Notes: generated by a model from the letters alone, not told the origin. DNA of 64,000 nucleotides from Sclerurus mexicanus (GCA_013396755.1 VWZF01002930.1:345161-409160), one strand, 5' to 3'; positions 57,701-64,000 are shown, counted from the stretch's first letter. Program-made: numbers and translations.

Positions 57701-58046
57701 AAAACGCCCGGTTAATGATTTTGTCTCTCCCCTCTGTTCTCGCTGACCTGTTTCCCCCTGCTCAGAAGGCCTTCCTGCCTCAGCCTCCACCCAGCTGCAC
57801 GAGAGCACAGAGAACACTTCATTCACTGAGATGCAACTTACCCAAATAGTTGTTGCTCTTTGACATCTCAGTGATGTTGATTTTAGTAGCTCCTTCAGGA
57901 ATTTCCACTATCTTGTGGTAGCCAAGATTTGTTAGCGTGTGTTTGAACACTCCAGACACAACCTTGCAAGCAGTGTTGTCCCCTCCACATATTCCACACT
58001 TGTCAATCACCTTGTCAGAACCCAGATAGTCGTCACAGCCAATGCT
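6558..58046 (-). CDS. THSD4: THSD4 (ADAMTSL6) C-terminal coding region, 11 spliced exons, 5' partial
   Basis: Minus-strand exons 57842-58046, 34503-34678, 30282-30378, 29141-29383, 26094-26223, 24511-24715, 22087-22260, 13198-13371, 10485-10664, 7536-7680 and 6558-6700 sum to 1872 nt, which is 623 codons plus TAA, and every junction keeps frame with GT-AG introns. The product carries a cysteine-rich end (1-27), spacer (about 28-150), linker (about 160-224), six TSP1 repeats (about 226-572) and a six-cysteine PLAC domain (578-623). There is no metalloprotease domain in the window, and the module order fits an ADAMTS-like protein. Exon wording such as WDIGEWSECSKTCG and the C-terminal PLAC sequence match what I know of THSD4 more closely than ADAMTSL4 or papilin. 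Known role of the family member: secreted matrix protein that binds fibrillin-1 and promotes microfibril assembly. The N-terminal exons and start codon are outside the window. Residue numbers used below count from the first residue of the 58046 exon. Confidence 0.95.
6701..7535 (-). other. THSD4 intron between TSP1-7 and PLAC exons
   Basis: A 0.83-kb GT-AG intron with donor GTACGG and acceptor GTCCACAG. It is AT-rich and nothing else is recognisable. Confidence 0.9.
7536..7680 (-). CDS. THSD4: THSD4 exon: TSP1 repeat 7 (last)
   Basis: The exon is 145 nt and encodes residues 529-576 plus one base of a split Asp. It begins CSKSCEGGFRVREVRC and ends CNTQDCIPEI. CSKSC fits the O-fucose consensus, but the usual Gly after the second cysteine is Glu. 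The acceptor is attgtttcag. The donor is GTACGG, the weakest of the set (C at +4), which may make it dependent on context, but the next exon joins in frame to give D-E-N-C as expected. Confidence 0.95.
7681..10484 (-). other. THSD4 intron between TSP1-6 and TSP1-7 exons
   Basis: A 2.8-kb intron with donor GTAAGT and acceptor TTTCAG. It contains a short CR1 tail fragment at about 9025-9119. Otherwise nothing is recognisable. Confidence 0.9.
9025..9119 (-). mobile_element. CR1-type LINE 3'-tail fragment
   Basis: On the plus strand it reads cagaatcatagaatagttag, then words like those of avian CR1 tails in reverse: atctaatccaatctcccagc and gggcagggacatctccaact. The opening AGAATCATAGAAT is the reverse complement of the ATTCTATGATTCT tail of CR1, so the element lies on the minus strand. 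It is only about 95 bp and diverged; no coding part remains. Confidence 0.8.
10485..10664 (-). CDS. THSD4: THSD4 exon: TSP1 repeat 6 and entry to repeat 7
   Basis: The exon is 180 nt and encodes residues 469-528, phase 0 at both ends. The sequence is CSTECGSGTQQREVICVRK ... CYLKPC, then WFHTEWST. CSTEC lacks the O-fucose acceptor at the usual position. The loop EGNFDVLNPYECSYLEKPPS is longer than in repeats 4 and 5, which accounts for the extra six bases. Donor GTAAGT; the acceptor ends ctgacacag after a T-rich tract. Confidence 0.96.
10665..13197 (-). other. THSD4 intron between TSP1-5 and TSP1-6 exons
   Basis: A 2.5-kb intron containing the (TA)n(TG)n simple repeat at 12798-12832. No other feature is recognisable. 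Confidence 0.9.
12798..12852. repeat. Alternating purine-pyrimidine simple repeat (TA)n(TG)n plus CATG repeats
   Basis: A run of TA dinucleotides (about 12803-12819) passes directly into TG dinucleotides (to about 12831). After a short gap comes TGCATGCATGCATG (12839-12852). Alternating tracts of this kind can adopt Z or cruciform forms and are usually length-polymorphic. Confidence 0.9.
13198..13371 (-). CDS. THSD4: THSD4 exon: TSP1 repeat 5 and entry to repeat 6
   Basis: The exon is 174 nt and encodes residues 411-468, phase 0 at both ends, from CSAECGAGIRTRSVVC to CDNGPC and then WFAGGWTQ. Glu replaces the O-fucose Ser/Thr in CSAEC. It has the same size and phase as the 22260 exon, consistent with duplication of a TSP1-plus-strand unit. 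The exon is more GC-rich than the surrounding introns. Donor GTAAGC, acceptor ccccgcag. An 8.7-kb intron separates it from the preceding exon. Confidence 0.96.
13372..22086 (-). other. THSD4 intron between TSP1-4 and TSP1-5 exons
   Basis: An 8.7-kb intron without recognisable genes or transposons. The one clear anomaly is the C-rich segment at about 17100-17610. The remainder is ordinary AT-leaning intronic sequence. Confidence 0.88.
17100..17610. repeat. C-rich compositional island with degenerate CCCTGCC repeats
   Basis: Plus-strand sequence is markedly C- and G-rich against AT-leaning surroundings and is built of imperfect CCCTGCC/CCCAGCC words. An 18-base segment (TGCACCCTGCCCTGCCCC) recurs at 17324-17341 and 17439-17456. 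Long overlapping frames on both strands result from the low stop-codon density. CpG is not abundant enough to call a CpG-island promoter by eye. Confidence 0.6.
22087..22260 (-). CDS. THSD4: THSD4 exon: TSP1 repeat 4 and entry to repeat 5
   Basis: The exon is 174 nt and encodes residues 353-410, phase 0 at both ends. It runs from CSVPCGVGQRTRDVKC to CDMGPC and then WFLTEWSDR, the Trp strand of the next repeat. The first-cysteine motif is CSVPC, with Pro where the O-fucose acceptor Ser/Thr would sit, so this repeat should not carry that modification. All six TSP1 cysteines are present. Donor GTAAGG, acceptor ccttgcag. Being a whole number of codons in phase 0-0, it could be skipped without a frameshift. 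Confidence 0.96.
22261..24510 (-). other. THSD4 intron between TSP1-3 and TSP1-4 exons
   Basis: A 2.25-kb intron with donor GTAAGT and acceptor CTTGCAG. Nothing else is recognisable. Confidence 0.9.
24511..24715 (-). CDS. THSD4: THSD4 exon: TSP1 repeat 3 and entry to repeat 4
   Basis: The exon is 205 nt. Its first base completes Phe 284, and it then encodes residues 285-352, from WDIGEWSECSKTCG to CQLKIC, followed by the tryptophan strand WQIRTEWTS of the next repeat. CSKTC (293-297) fits the O-fucose consensus, and an N-glycosylation sequon NRT lies at 314-316. The donor is GTAAGT in phase 0, cutting exactly between the Trp strand and the first Cys of repeat 4. The acceptor is acttcag. Confidence 0.96.
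24716..26093 (-). other. THSD4 intron between TSP1-2 and TSP1-3 exons
   Basis: A 1.4-kb phase 2 intron with donor GTAAGA and acceptor CTTCAG. Nothing else is recognisable. Confidence 0.9.
26094..26223 (-). CDS. THSD4: THSD4 exon: remainder of TSP1 repeat 2
   Basis: The exon is 130 nt and encodes residues 242-283, with a split Gly before and a split Phe after. The peptide from SQYPIFHCVN to CNLFPCPA supplies the last four cysteines of the TSP1 repeat begun in the 29383 exon: C249, C263, C276 and C281. The acceptor is atttcag and the donor GTAAGA. The phase 1 entry and phase 2 exit show that this repeat, unlike the later ones, is split internally and cannot be skipped symmetrically. Confidence 0.95.
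26224..29140 (-). other. THSD4 intron inside TSP1 repeat 2
   Basis: A 2.9-kb phase 1 intron with donor GTAAGT and acceptor TTTCAG. No gene or repeat is recognisable apart from short TTTC runs near 28197. Confidence 0.88.
29141..29383 (-). CDS. THSD4: THSD4 exon: variable linker plus start of TSP1 repeat 2
   Basis: The exon is 243 nt, the longest in the window, and encodes residues 161-240 with split Gly codons at each end. Residues 161 to about 223 form a hydrophilic linker rich in Pro, Gln, Glu and Asp with no cysteine. It is probably disordered and is the least conserved part compared with what I recall of the mammalian protein. From NWKQVGKTECTTTCGK (225-240) the first post-spacer TSP1 repeat begins. 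CTTTC fits the O-fucose consensus C-x-x-(S/T)-C. The donor is GTAAGT and the acceptor ends tcatcag. The repeat is completed by the next exon at 26223. Confidence 0.93.
29384..30281 (-). other. THSD4 intron between spacer end and linker exons
   Basis: A 0.9-kb phase 1 intron with donor GTAAAA and acceptor CATCAG. Nothing else is recognisable. Confidence 0.9.
30282..30378 (-). CDS. THSD4: THSD4 exon: end of spacer
   Basis: The exon is 97 nt and encodes residues 128-159 plus one base of a split Gly. The peptide runs from MIHQQPNPGIHYEYIIPGDN to LAHRRP. The HYEYII strand is the usual last beta-strand of the ADAMTS spacer, equivalent to the conserved Y-E-Y of relatives. The acceptor is tttttag and the donor GTAAAA, a weaker donor than those of its neighbours. 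The opening Met is internal to the protein and not a start site, because the upstream exon ends in phase 0 and reads straight into it. Confidence 0.94.
31211..31304 (-). other. Exon-like segment in THSD4 intron (possible cassette or poison exon)
   Basis: On the minus strand a 94-nt open segment is bounded by a possible acceptor (GCTTGTAG) and a good donor (GTAAGAGG). It reads EYKIMPNGRKTMKLLDETKC and onward in the frame that continues from the upstream exon, which ends in phase 0. Its length is 31 codons plus one base, so inclusion would shift the next exon and reach a TAA seven codons later, predicting nonsense-mediated decay. The polypyrimidine tract is mediocre, and the peptide is not one I recognise. 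It may be a chance exon look-alike. Confidence 0.25.
31354..31456. repeat. Tandem repeat, 37-bp unit, 2.8 copies
   Basis: Units at 31354-31390, 31391-31427 and 31428-31456 share GCCCTGCCCAGCAGGGATGG followed by AGGGCACAC. The first two copies are identical and the third stops before its last eight bases. Each unit contains the near-palindrome CCCTGCCCAGCAGGG. Confidence 0.95.
33516..33572 (+). mobile_element. CR1-type LINE 3'-tail fragment
   Basis: The sequence contains GGCTGGACTGGATGATCTTA, then GAGGTCTTTTCCAACCTTAA and TGATTCC. This is the familiar end of an avian CR1 element (ggactagatgatctctagaggtcccttccaacc). It lies on the plus strand, is about 57 bp and has no coding part. Confidence 0.8.
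34193..34256. repeat. A/C-rich simple repeat
   Basis: Imperfect AACCAAACAAAAAACC-type units run along the plus strand with no G. This is simple sequence located about 250 bases from the spacer exon. Confidence 0.85.
34503..34678 (-). CDS. THSD4: THSD4 exon: spacer domain core
   Basis: The exon is 176 nt. Its first two bases complete the split Ala codon (69), and it then encodes residues 70-127, from LRSRSGRSIINGNWAIDRPG to TNEVLDVY. INGNW followed by a glycine-rich GGGTMFTY strand is typical of the ADAMTS-like spacer, a beta-rich module used for matrix binding in the family. No cysteine is present, as expected for a spacer. It ends in phase 0 on a Tyr codon before a GTGAGT donor. A (CA)n tract lies about 15 bases upstream of the acceptor, inside the intron. 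Confidence 0.95.
34691..34708. repeat. (CA)n microsatellite next to splice acceptor
   Basis: A short CA run of about nine units lies 12-30 bases upstream of the acceptor of the exon ending at 34678. On the transcribed strand it forms a (TG)n run next to the polypyrimidine tract. Confidence 0.85.
45040..45215. repeat. A/C-rich low-complexity stretch
   Basis: The plus strand is dominated by A and C (CCACAACCAACTGATCC, AACCCACCAAAGC, CCCCCCACACAAAACC), which gives a Thr/Pro/Lys-rich spurious frame. No regular unit is seen. Confidence 0.6.
52051..52136. repeat. AT-rich inverted repeat in intron
   Basis: About 86 bases are almost pure A/T. The arm ATAAATAATATAAAT (52068-52082) is the exact reverse complement of ATTTATATTATTTAT (52114-52128). 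A second nested hairpin pairs AATATAAATTA with TAATTTATATT around the loop CTAGGC. It could extrude as a cruciform or be fragile; it may also be simple AT expansion. Confidence 0.75.
55406..55422. repeat. Poly(A) run, 17 bases
   Basis: A homopolymer of 17 A on the plus strand in the large intron. No retroposed sequence is recognisable upstream of it, so I do not call a SINE or processed pseudogene. Confidence 0.9.
57842..58046 (-). CDS. THSD4: THSD4 exon: end of cysteine-rich module and start of spacer
   Basis: The exon is 205 nt and encodes residues 1-68 plus the first base of a split Ala codon. It opens in phase 0 with SIGCDDYLGSDK after an acceptor ending ttttgcag, and ends in phase 1 at a strong GTAAGT donor. 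Cysteines at 4, 17, 20 and 27 and the CGICGGDN motif (17-24) are the hallmark of the end of the ADAMTS/ADAMTSL cysteine-rich region. The spacer begins after it, with the family-typical IPEGATKINI stretch. An N-glycosylation sequon NIT lies at 57-59. The acceptor could be read two bases later only by breaking the known SIGCDD reading, so 58046 is preferred. The next exon lies 23 kb away at 34678, and the upstream neighbour is beyond the window. Confidence 0.95.
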
Positions 58047-58388
58047 CTGCAAAATAAAGTAAGAGTTCTTGTTCCAAGGTCTTACAACTGCAGACTTCGG
58101 ACACAACAACCGAGGACAGTCGGACTTTCAGAGAGCAATCAATTCTGCAACCATTTTGTGAATTACCATTTCAGCAATGTCTGGTTCATCTGCATGGAAA
58201 AAGGCCACAAAAGCTGAAGGGTTCAGAGACTCGGGGCATTCAGCCTATTCTCACCACAAGAGGTTTCTAAGCAGTCTTTATGCTGCACCCAGACACAGAA
58301 GGGATCCTCCTGTTCACTGAGGAGAAAATCTTCAACCCACTCAACAACACCCACTTGGACAGGGTAATTTAAAAAAACAAATCATTTA

Positions 58389-58428
58389 ATAGAATGGTTT
58401 GGGTTGGAAGGGACCTTGAAGATCATGA
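58389..58428 (-). mobile_element. CR1-type LINE 3'-tail fragment (left arm of inverted pair)
   Basis: The plus strand reads TAGAATGGTTTGGGTTGGAA, then GGGACCTTGAAGATCAT, the reverse complement of a CR1 tail. The element therefore lies on the minus strand. It faces a similar fragment at 58474-58534. Confidence 0.85.
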
Positions 58429-58473
58429 GCCAGCAGAACAGAAACCTATCACATATTTTATGAAAGGTAATTT

Positions 58474-58534
58474 CGAGGTTGAACTAGATGACCTTTCAGG
58501 TGCCTTCCAGCCCAACCATTCTATCATTCTGTGA
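58474..58534 (+). mobile_element. CR1-type LINE 3'-tail fragment (right arm of inverted pair)
   Basis: The sequence contains GAGGTTGAACTAGATGACCT, then TTCCAGCCCAACCATTCTAT and CATTCTGTGA, a CR1 tail on the plus strand. About 35 bases match the reverse complement of the left arm with several differences and one gap. Confidence 0.88.
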
Positions 58535-60255
58535 ATGCAGTAGTTCAAAGTAAATTAAATAAATTCAGGTCTACCCCCAAAAAAGCTTTTTTAAGCACAA
58601 AGAAATCATTCATGATCACAGTAAAGCTGAAAGTCAGGAAAGGTGTTATAATAAGCTAAAAATACAGCAACAATTCAAGAGACAAAAGGAGAAACCTAAG
58701 GGTGTTAAGAGGCAAATCAAGGGAACATGAGATCCACTTGGGCTAAAGCTGGAATGTGATAGAAGCATGTCAACAACAAGGCAACTCCTCCATCAGTTTT
58801 GGTCTGATCTACCAAGTGCTGGAGCCTTCTCTTCTTCACTAACCCATTGTTCATGGTTCTGCTGTTAAGAGAATCACCTTTAGCACTCTATCATCCTCAT
58901 TTTAATCAAGTTTCCTATATCCCACCCAAATTCCCAAGCTTTTCTTGCCATATCAGGTATCCTCTCTATACCGAGCTTCATGTTTTCACTTCCCAGGCCT
59001 TTCAAACAGGATGGGAAGATGCTTCTTGATAATTCAACCAGTAAAGAAATGGACACGAGTGAAGTTGCCCACTGGAAATGCAGTGCTGTCCCAGGAGCTC
59101 GGGCATGGCAACCACTTGTACAGTCCATAAAACAGCCTCCCTCCACTCAGGTGTCACCTTGGAGTCCTCTTCACTGGCCAGGAGCACCACTGTGGTTTCC
59201 CAAACACAACACTGCTGTCTATCTCTCCTAACAGTTTCAAACCAACTGATGAGATAAATCAGCTTCTGCTTTGTGACAACACACAGAGCCCTCCAGCAGC
59301 AAGCCAAGGACGAGATGTGATGTCCTGGAATTTTGATACTGGTCATAGCCTAATTATAGCCTGGAGATAAGTAGGAATGTGATGTGCACAAGCAGTTGGA
59401 ATGGTTGACAGCTGGACACCACCCAGACAAACCAATGGATTTACTCCTGGAATACAGGCTGGAATTCCAGTTGGGAAGCTCCAGATCCTCAAGAGACAGT
59501 TTTAAAACAAGCAGTAGATACTTAATATGCTTTGAATGTGATGACAATATCTTTGAGTTACTAAAGAGCAGAAAATTAGCTGCATATAATTAGAAACTCC
59601 ATACTCCTCAGTATAAAATTCGGGTTTATTTGTGTAAGTGCAGAGATGCCTGAGCTGAGGTTTGCTGCTACAGGGATTGAGGTACTTGGGTACTGAAGAC
59701 AAGGCATTCCCCCAAACCCTTTAAAAACATGGCACAGCTGATCTCCCCAGCAGCGGGAGATGGCACAACACAGGCAGACTGCAGCCAGGGAACACCAGGA
59801 TGTCCAACAAAGAAACCCTCCAAGCCACACACACACCTCACAAACGGCATGTGCTACTCCAGGACACTGCATGGACCATTTCATCAAGGCACGTTCACAC
59901 CAGGACATGGGATTACAACACAGAGAACTCATCAGAATAGCAGACATCTGGGGTCTCACTCCTGTGCTCTCCCACTGATGCCTTATTCAGGAGAAAGCTC
60001 CGAGAGTGACCAACAAAGGAGTTCCACCAAGAGCTGCAAAACCCACGGAGGAGGACTCCACAGTAAGACTAGTAGAGCTTGGCTTTACTCACAGCCATTG
60101 AAGCCAAGTTCTTCAACTGCAGCACAGCAACTAACAATACTGGGAAATAAATAAACCCCCAATCCTCAAAGAAAACCTAAATAATTTCTGTCACAGAACT
60201 TTACTATTCTACCTCATCACTGGTATCCTACCATGACATACAAGAATAACGATGT

Positions 60256-60268
60256 CCACAAGGTGGCA
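60256..60268 (+). promoter_or_regulatory. CTCF-like core motif
   Basis: CCACAAGGTGGCA matches the CTCF core consensus (CCAsyAGrkGGCr style) at all but one position (A in place of C/T). It is a single motif in an intron; occupancy is unknown. Confidence 0.3.
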
Positions 60269-60308
60269 CTTACAATCCTTGCGAAATCAAAATGTAGAAG
60301 TTCTTTGC

Positions 60309-60323
60309 AAAAAAAAAAAAAAA
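60309..60323. repeat. Poly(A) run, 15 bases
   Basis: Fifteen A on the plus strand. No source gene or SINE body is recognisable upstream. Confidence 0.9.
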
Positions 60324-60884
60324 GTTAAGTTCTTACACCTAAACACAAAGTTTGTATTGCAGATGTTTTCAAATTAGTCTTTACCACACAAGAACAACTG
60401 CTGTGATTTTTTTATCAGTAGCAGGTTCTTAAAATTTCTCAGTCAATCCAAAGATTTCTTCTGGTTTGGAATGTATTTCAATCTGAAATAAAATGTTATA
60501 CAAAATTGAAATGTAGGGGAAATTCTCCAACCGTTTTCTCTTGCATCACATGCTCTCCTTGTCTGGTGACTAGGTGGACCTCATTTATCAATAATAAATG
60601 AATATTTTAATCCAAATCCTGCTGTCTGTCCTCCAAAGGAATCCTCACTGACTTCAAAGTTGCCATCAATGGGAAATCTGCCAAGTCACAGGGGTCGGCC
60701 TCTTTATGCATGTGACAGGGCAGAATTATGGCCATTCCATGGGCTGCACGAGGCAAAACCTACTAACGAATTTAAGCGGCTTCTGGATTTCAGTGTGTCA
60801 AACAGAAGCGTGTGTATATATATATATTTCTTTTTTCCATTCACCTGAGTTTTTGTGTAAAATTAATCACACCCACCGAATCTG

Positions 60885-61905
60885 TGAAAATGAGAAATAT
60901 CAAGTTTGGGAGCACCTGAGGGAACTTTCTGTACACAAATCTTTGGTAGCAGAGGGGACACAACCAAGGGTGCCAAAAGAGCTGGATGGTTTCCCAGTGA
61001 GGTCACAGTCAGTGGTGGGAAAGCCTCAAAAGCAACTGCCCCATCCATCTCCATTAAGGGCAAGAGGGAGGACCGGAGGCTCAGCTGCAGCCCTGGGGAG
61101 ACTGCAGAGACAATCCTCCTCCTCCTGGGAGTCACTTCCAAATGCACGAAGGACCAAAAACAAAGGAAAAACAAGGGAACCACCATCACATACCATAGTC
61201 ACGTCGTGCCTGAACAGGCTGCTTGTGCCCTGTGATTAATGACTAGGTCAGCAGGTAAGTGGAGCGGAGTGGATGAGCCTTGACTTCAGTGGGGCCTTCA
61301 GCATCATCTCAAGTGTTCTTAAAGCCACACTGGAGAAGCCCAGAGTGGCAAAGTTGGCAAAAAGGGGAGTGGGAGCCCAGGTGGATGGCCAGACCTAGGG
61401 GGCAGTGATCACTGCCCCAAAATCCAGCCAACAGGGAACTGCTCGAGGCCTCTCCCTGGGAGGGAATGTGGAGTCAGTGCCGTTTAGACTTCTTGTAGGA
61501 CCTGGCCGGTAAGGGAGTGTGCTGGCAGCAAAGGCACGGGTGGCACCGAAGTGCAGGGAGACACTGGGAGCAGGACAGCTGCTCAGGGGTGTCTTGGCAG
61601 CCTGGAGGCAGGGACACACACGAAGTTCAAGTGGGAAGTTCTGTGTCTCGGACAGAACAAGTCCAAGCCCAGGACTGGGTAGGAAGTAGCTCTGCGGTGA
61701 AGGAGCTCAGGGTCCTGTGGCCAAGCTGAGGGTGAGCCAGCAGAGTGGCCTGGCAGCAAAGACAGCAGCTGCACACTGGACTGGACTGCAGAGGAGTGGT
61801 TAGAGGGTCAAGGAGGTCATCGTGCCCTCTGTCAGACAAGAGAAACCACAAATGGAATGCTATGGCCAGTTCTGGATTCCCAATACAAGGCATTGACTTG
61901 GAGCA
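60885..61905 (+). mobile_element. Degraded CR1 LINE fragment (reverse-transcriptase part of ORF2)
   Basis: Successive plus-strand segments follow the order of the avian CR1 ORF2 DNA. These include GAGCACCTGAGGGAACT with GTACACAAATC near 60913-60943, GTCGTGCCTGAACAG near 61202, GACTTCAGTGGGGCCTTCAGC near 61283, GCAGTGATCACTG near 61401, GAGCCAGCAGAGTGGCCTGG near 61734, GAGGTCATCGTGCCCTCTG near 61814 and CCAGTTCTGGATTCCCAATAC near 61866. The coding frame is broken by many stops and shifts, so the element is dead. Both ends are missing. Reading frames here on either strand (for example 60706-61239 and 61189-60863) are by-products of this element. The family is assigned by memory of CR1 consensus wording. 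Confidence 0.8.
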
Positions 61906-64000
61906 TGTTTTTGGAGAGAAAGTATTAAAAGCTTCTGAGTGTGTCAACGACTTTCCTCCACTTCTTTATCCTGCTTTCCTTAGCCAAGTCCCTGTTCCAT
62001 CTTTGCCTCCTCCAAAAGAAGAAAAGTGAAAATACTGGGAAATGATACCAAGAAACGCAAACCCACAAAAAAATGAACTGATCATCAAAACCAAACAATA
62101 CCAGTTACCAGCTTTTTCCACTGTACATCTTTTAAGATGATCTGCTTTGCTTCCTTTTCCTATTTTCTGTTCAAAGTTGCACCATGAACTTGGTGCAATA
62201 ATGGTTCTTTCTAATCTCTTATTAATCCCAGTTCTGTGTCTGTAGATTTTATGAGACAGTCATCGGAGAGCAGGCTGTAAACTTGATAAAAACTGGCTAG
62301 AAGTAGACATCTACATCTATACCTTCAAGAATTAAGGTTTCGTTTATGCACTAGCGTATTGGGTCTGTCTGAGATGGAGACAATTTTCTCCCTAGTAGCC
62401 CTCACAGTGCCACCTTTATACTAACATCAAGCAAAGATCCTTTTATTGTTCTTTCAATACCAGATTTTTTTCCCTGAAAAAGAAAGCCTTGGCCATCTTT
62501 TTCAGAGCCAGATTTGTATCACAGGCATCTCACAGAAATGAACAAAGTTAAAACAATAAACTCCAAATTTTAAATAGTCAGAGAGGCCAAGGATGTTAGT
62601 CAAGAACAGCCCATTGTTCATTTTCTCCAGATGAATTTTTATGTTTAAGAACTCCTTTTATAAACAAGCAACAAATATAAAAGAAGTGTTGTTTTCCCAG
62701 AGTAATGGCTATGTAAGTAAACAGCTGAGACATAAAACTCTGAAGTGTGTCCCTTTATACCCCCAGTGCCTCTGTATTCACCAAGAACTCCAGCCTCAGG
62801 AGCTCACAGAACACCAGCTGAGCTCCCCTGTCCCACTTCAGGTTGTGCCCCAGGGAGGATCAATCCCCTCCTGCATTTGCATGGGCAACTTCACATTGGT
62901 GCATTCTGTGTCCAACAGCTCAGACTCACAGCGCGTGCTGAATACACCTTTACCATCCCCGAACACGCAAACTCACATCAGCAAATCACGCAAACGAACG
63001 GGGAGCCGTAAGGTTAGTTAAGGAAACTGCAAACCCTAACTCAGATTTCACAAAGGAGTTTCAATCCCTCTTTGAGCGACTTGAACCTTCTGTATTTCTC
63101 ACTTTGATTAAAAGTACTTGACGCACAATATTGAGGAGAGAATATTAAAAACCCCCTATTTTGGCATGTAAATGATAATCTTTTTCTCAGACCAGTCACT
63201 TTCACTTAGGTAAAAAATGTAGGAAAAACGTTAACATGTCAGTAAAGTGGGATCCTAATGGGGAGTAAATCAGATCCTGCACCAGAACTGGTGAGTGCTT
63301 TGTCTCTGAAACACATTGCAGGAGTATGAGCCACACTCCAGCAGGTATTAGTTTATCCACAAACTCATTTATGACACTGGCCTGGAGGGGCTAAATAAGC
63401 CCGAAAACACTTGGTTGAGCTTGTTCACAGCCTAGGCTGCCCCTTTAGAACTTGGACAAGGAAGCCTGGACAAAGAGGGCATGGCAAGAGAAATTAAGAA
63501 AGTCCCAACTTCACTGATTCCACTCAACTGCAACTCACAGACGTGCCTCTCGTTCAGTCCCTTCCCTCCAGGCAGGAGGTACATCAGATGAGTAACAACA
63601 AAGCACATGTTGCTTTGGCATCTCAAAGCTTTGGCTCCTCATCTTTCGGAATCACAATTTGCCCTAGTGGACTTAGATTCCTCTCCCAGACACTCAGTTT
63701 CTGATACTTCCACCCCAACTCTTCTTTCTTGTCTTTGATAAATCTCTCTCCTCTCCACTAGGAAGCACACGAGTTTTTCTGGGGTTTTCCCCCAAAGCCT
63801 CAGCAGATTGGCTGGATGGCTCTCTCCTCAACGTGAGAAGAAGCTGAGGATAACAATACTACTTTTCTCTGGCCGTTGCTAAAAGTTTTGATCTTCAAAT
63901 ACGAACTACGTCCTACAATTAGATAAAGGTAATTCATTTCTACCTGTGTGTGACAGGTATCACAAGAGGCACCAATGAAGGTGTTATGACTGCTAGAGTG

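Larger units (their letters stand above)
34679..57841 (-). other. Large THSD4 intron (23 kb) within the spacer
   Basis: A phase 1 intron between NNYL and ALRSRSG, donor GTAAGT and acceptor CCTGCAG. I find no recognisable exon, RNA gene or long transposon in it. It holds a poly-T stretch near 37029-37041, A/C-rich sequence near 45040-45215, an AT-rich inverted repeat at 52051-52136 and a 17-base A run at 55406-55422. The longest open frame, 211 codons at 51660-51025 on the minus strand, has no recognisable domain. Confidence 0.85.
58047..64000 (-). other. 3' part of the next upstream THSD4 intron, continuing beyond the window
   Basis: About 6 kb between the acceptor at 58047 and the window edge shows no THSD4 exon. 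It holds inverted CR1 tails (58389-58534), a CTCF-like motif (60256-60268), a 15-base A run (60309-60323) and a roughly 1-kb CR1 body fragment (60885-61905). The open frame at the right edge (minus strand, 63960-64000) does not resemble any THSD4 exon I know. Confidence 0.8.

Noticed and set aside
60863..61189. Minus-strand frame beginning with a signal-peptide-like stretch (MMVVPLFFLCFWSFVHLEV), considered as an alternative THSD4 first exon
   Set aside because: The region is antisense CR1 sequence, and the nearest donor-like site leaves phase 1, which does not fit the phase 0 entry at 58046.
63900..64000. Open minus-strand frame at the right edge with a CAG|GTA junction, considered as a THSD4 cysteine-rich exon
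   Set aside because: The peptide (HSSSHNTFIGASCDTCHTQ) does not resemble the cysteine-rich module, and the acceptor would lie outside the window, so it cannot be supported.

Overview
The window is a piece of vertebrate nuclear genome, most probably a bird. Short GT-AG exons of one gene are spread over large AT-leaning introns, and the interspersed repeats that can be recognised are CR1-type LINE fragments, the dominant family in birds and other sauropsids. There are no bacterial or phage features and no intact mobile element.

The only gene I can support is the 3' half of THSD4 (thrombospondin type-1 domain containing 4, also called ADAMTSL6), on the minus strand. Eleven coding exons lie between 58046 and 6558 and join without a frame break into 623 codons plus a stop. 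They encode, in order, the end of the ADAMTS-like cysteine-rich module with its CGICGGDN motif, the spacer, a linker, six thrombospondin type-1 repeats and a C-terminal PLAC domain. The signal peptide, the first TSP1 repeat and the promoter lie beyond position 64000. By family knowledge the protein is secreted, binds fibrillin-1 and promotes microfibril assembly in the extracellular matrix.

Layout, low to high coordinate: 1-232 is a 29-bp minisatellite cut by the window edge; 233-about 635 is 3' flank; about 635-6557 is a long 3' UTR ending at a convincing poly(A) site (AATAAA at 656-651 with GU-rich sequence downstream); 6558-34678 holds ten compactly placed exons (PLAC, TSP1 repeats, linker, spacer); 34679-57841 is a 23-kb intron without recognisable genes; 57842-58046 is the cysteine-rich/spacer exon; 58047-64000 is the start of the next upstream intron and holds about 1 kb of decayed CR1 reverse-transcriptase sequence.

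I found no undescribed biological system. The observations most worth a second look are an exon-like 94-bp segment at 31211-31304 that would act as a poison exon if included, a set of Pumilio-type motifs in the 3' UTR, inverted CR1 tails at 58389-58534, an AT-rich inverted repeat at 52068-52128, and a C-rich compositional island at about 17100-17610. Gene identity rests on recognising the protein family; no database search was run.
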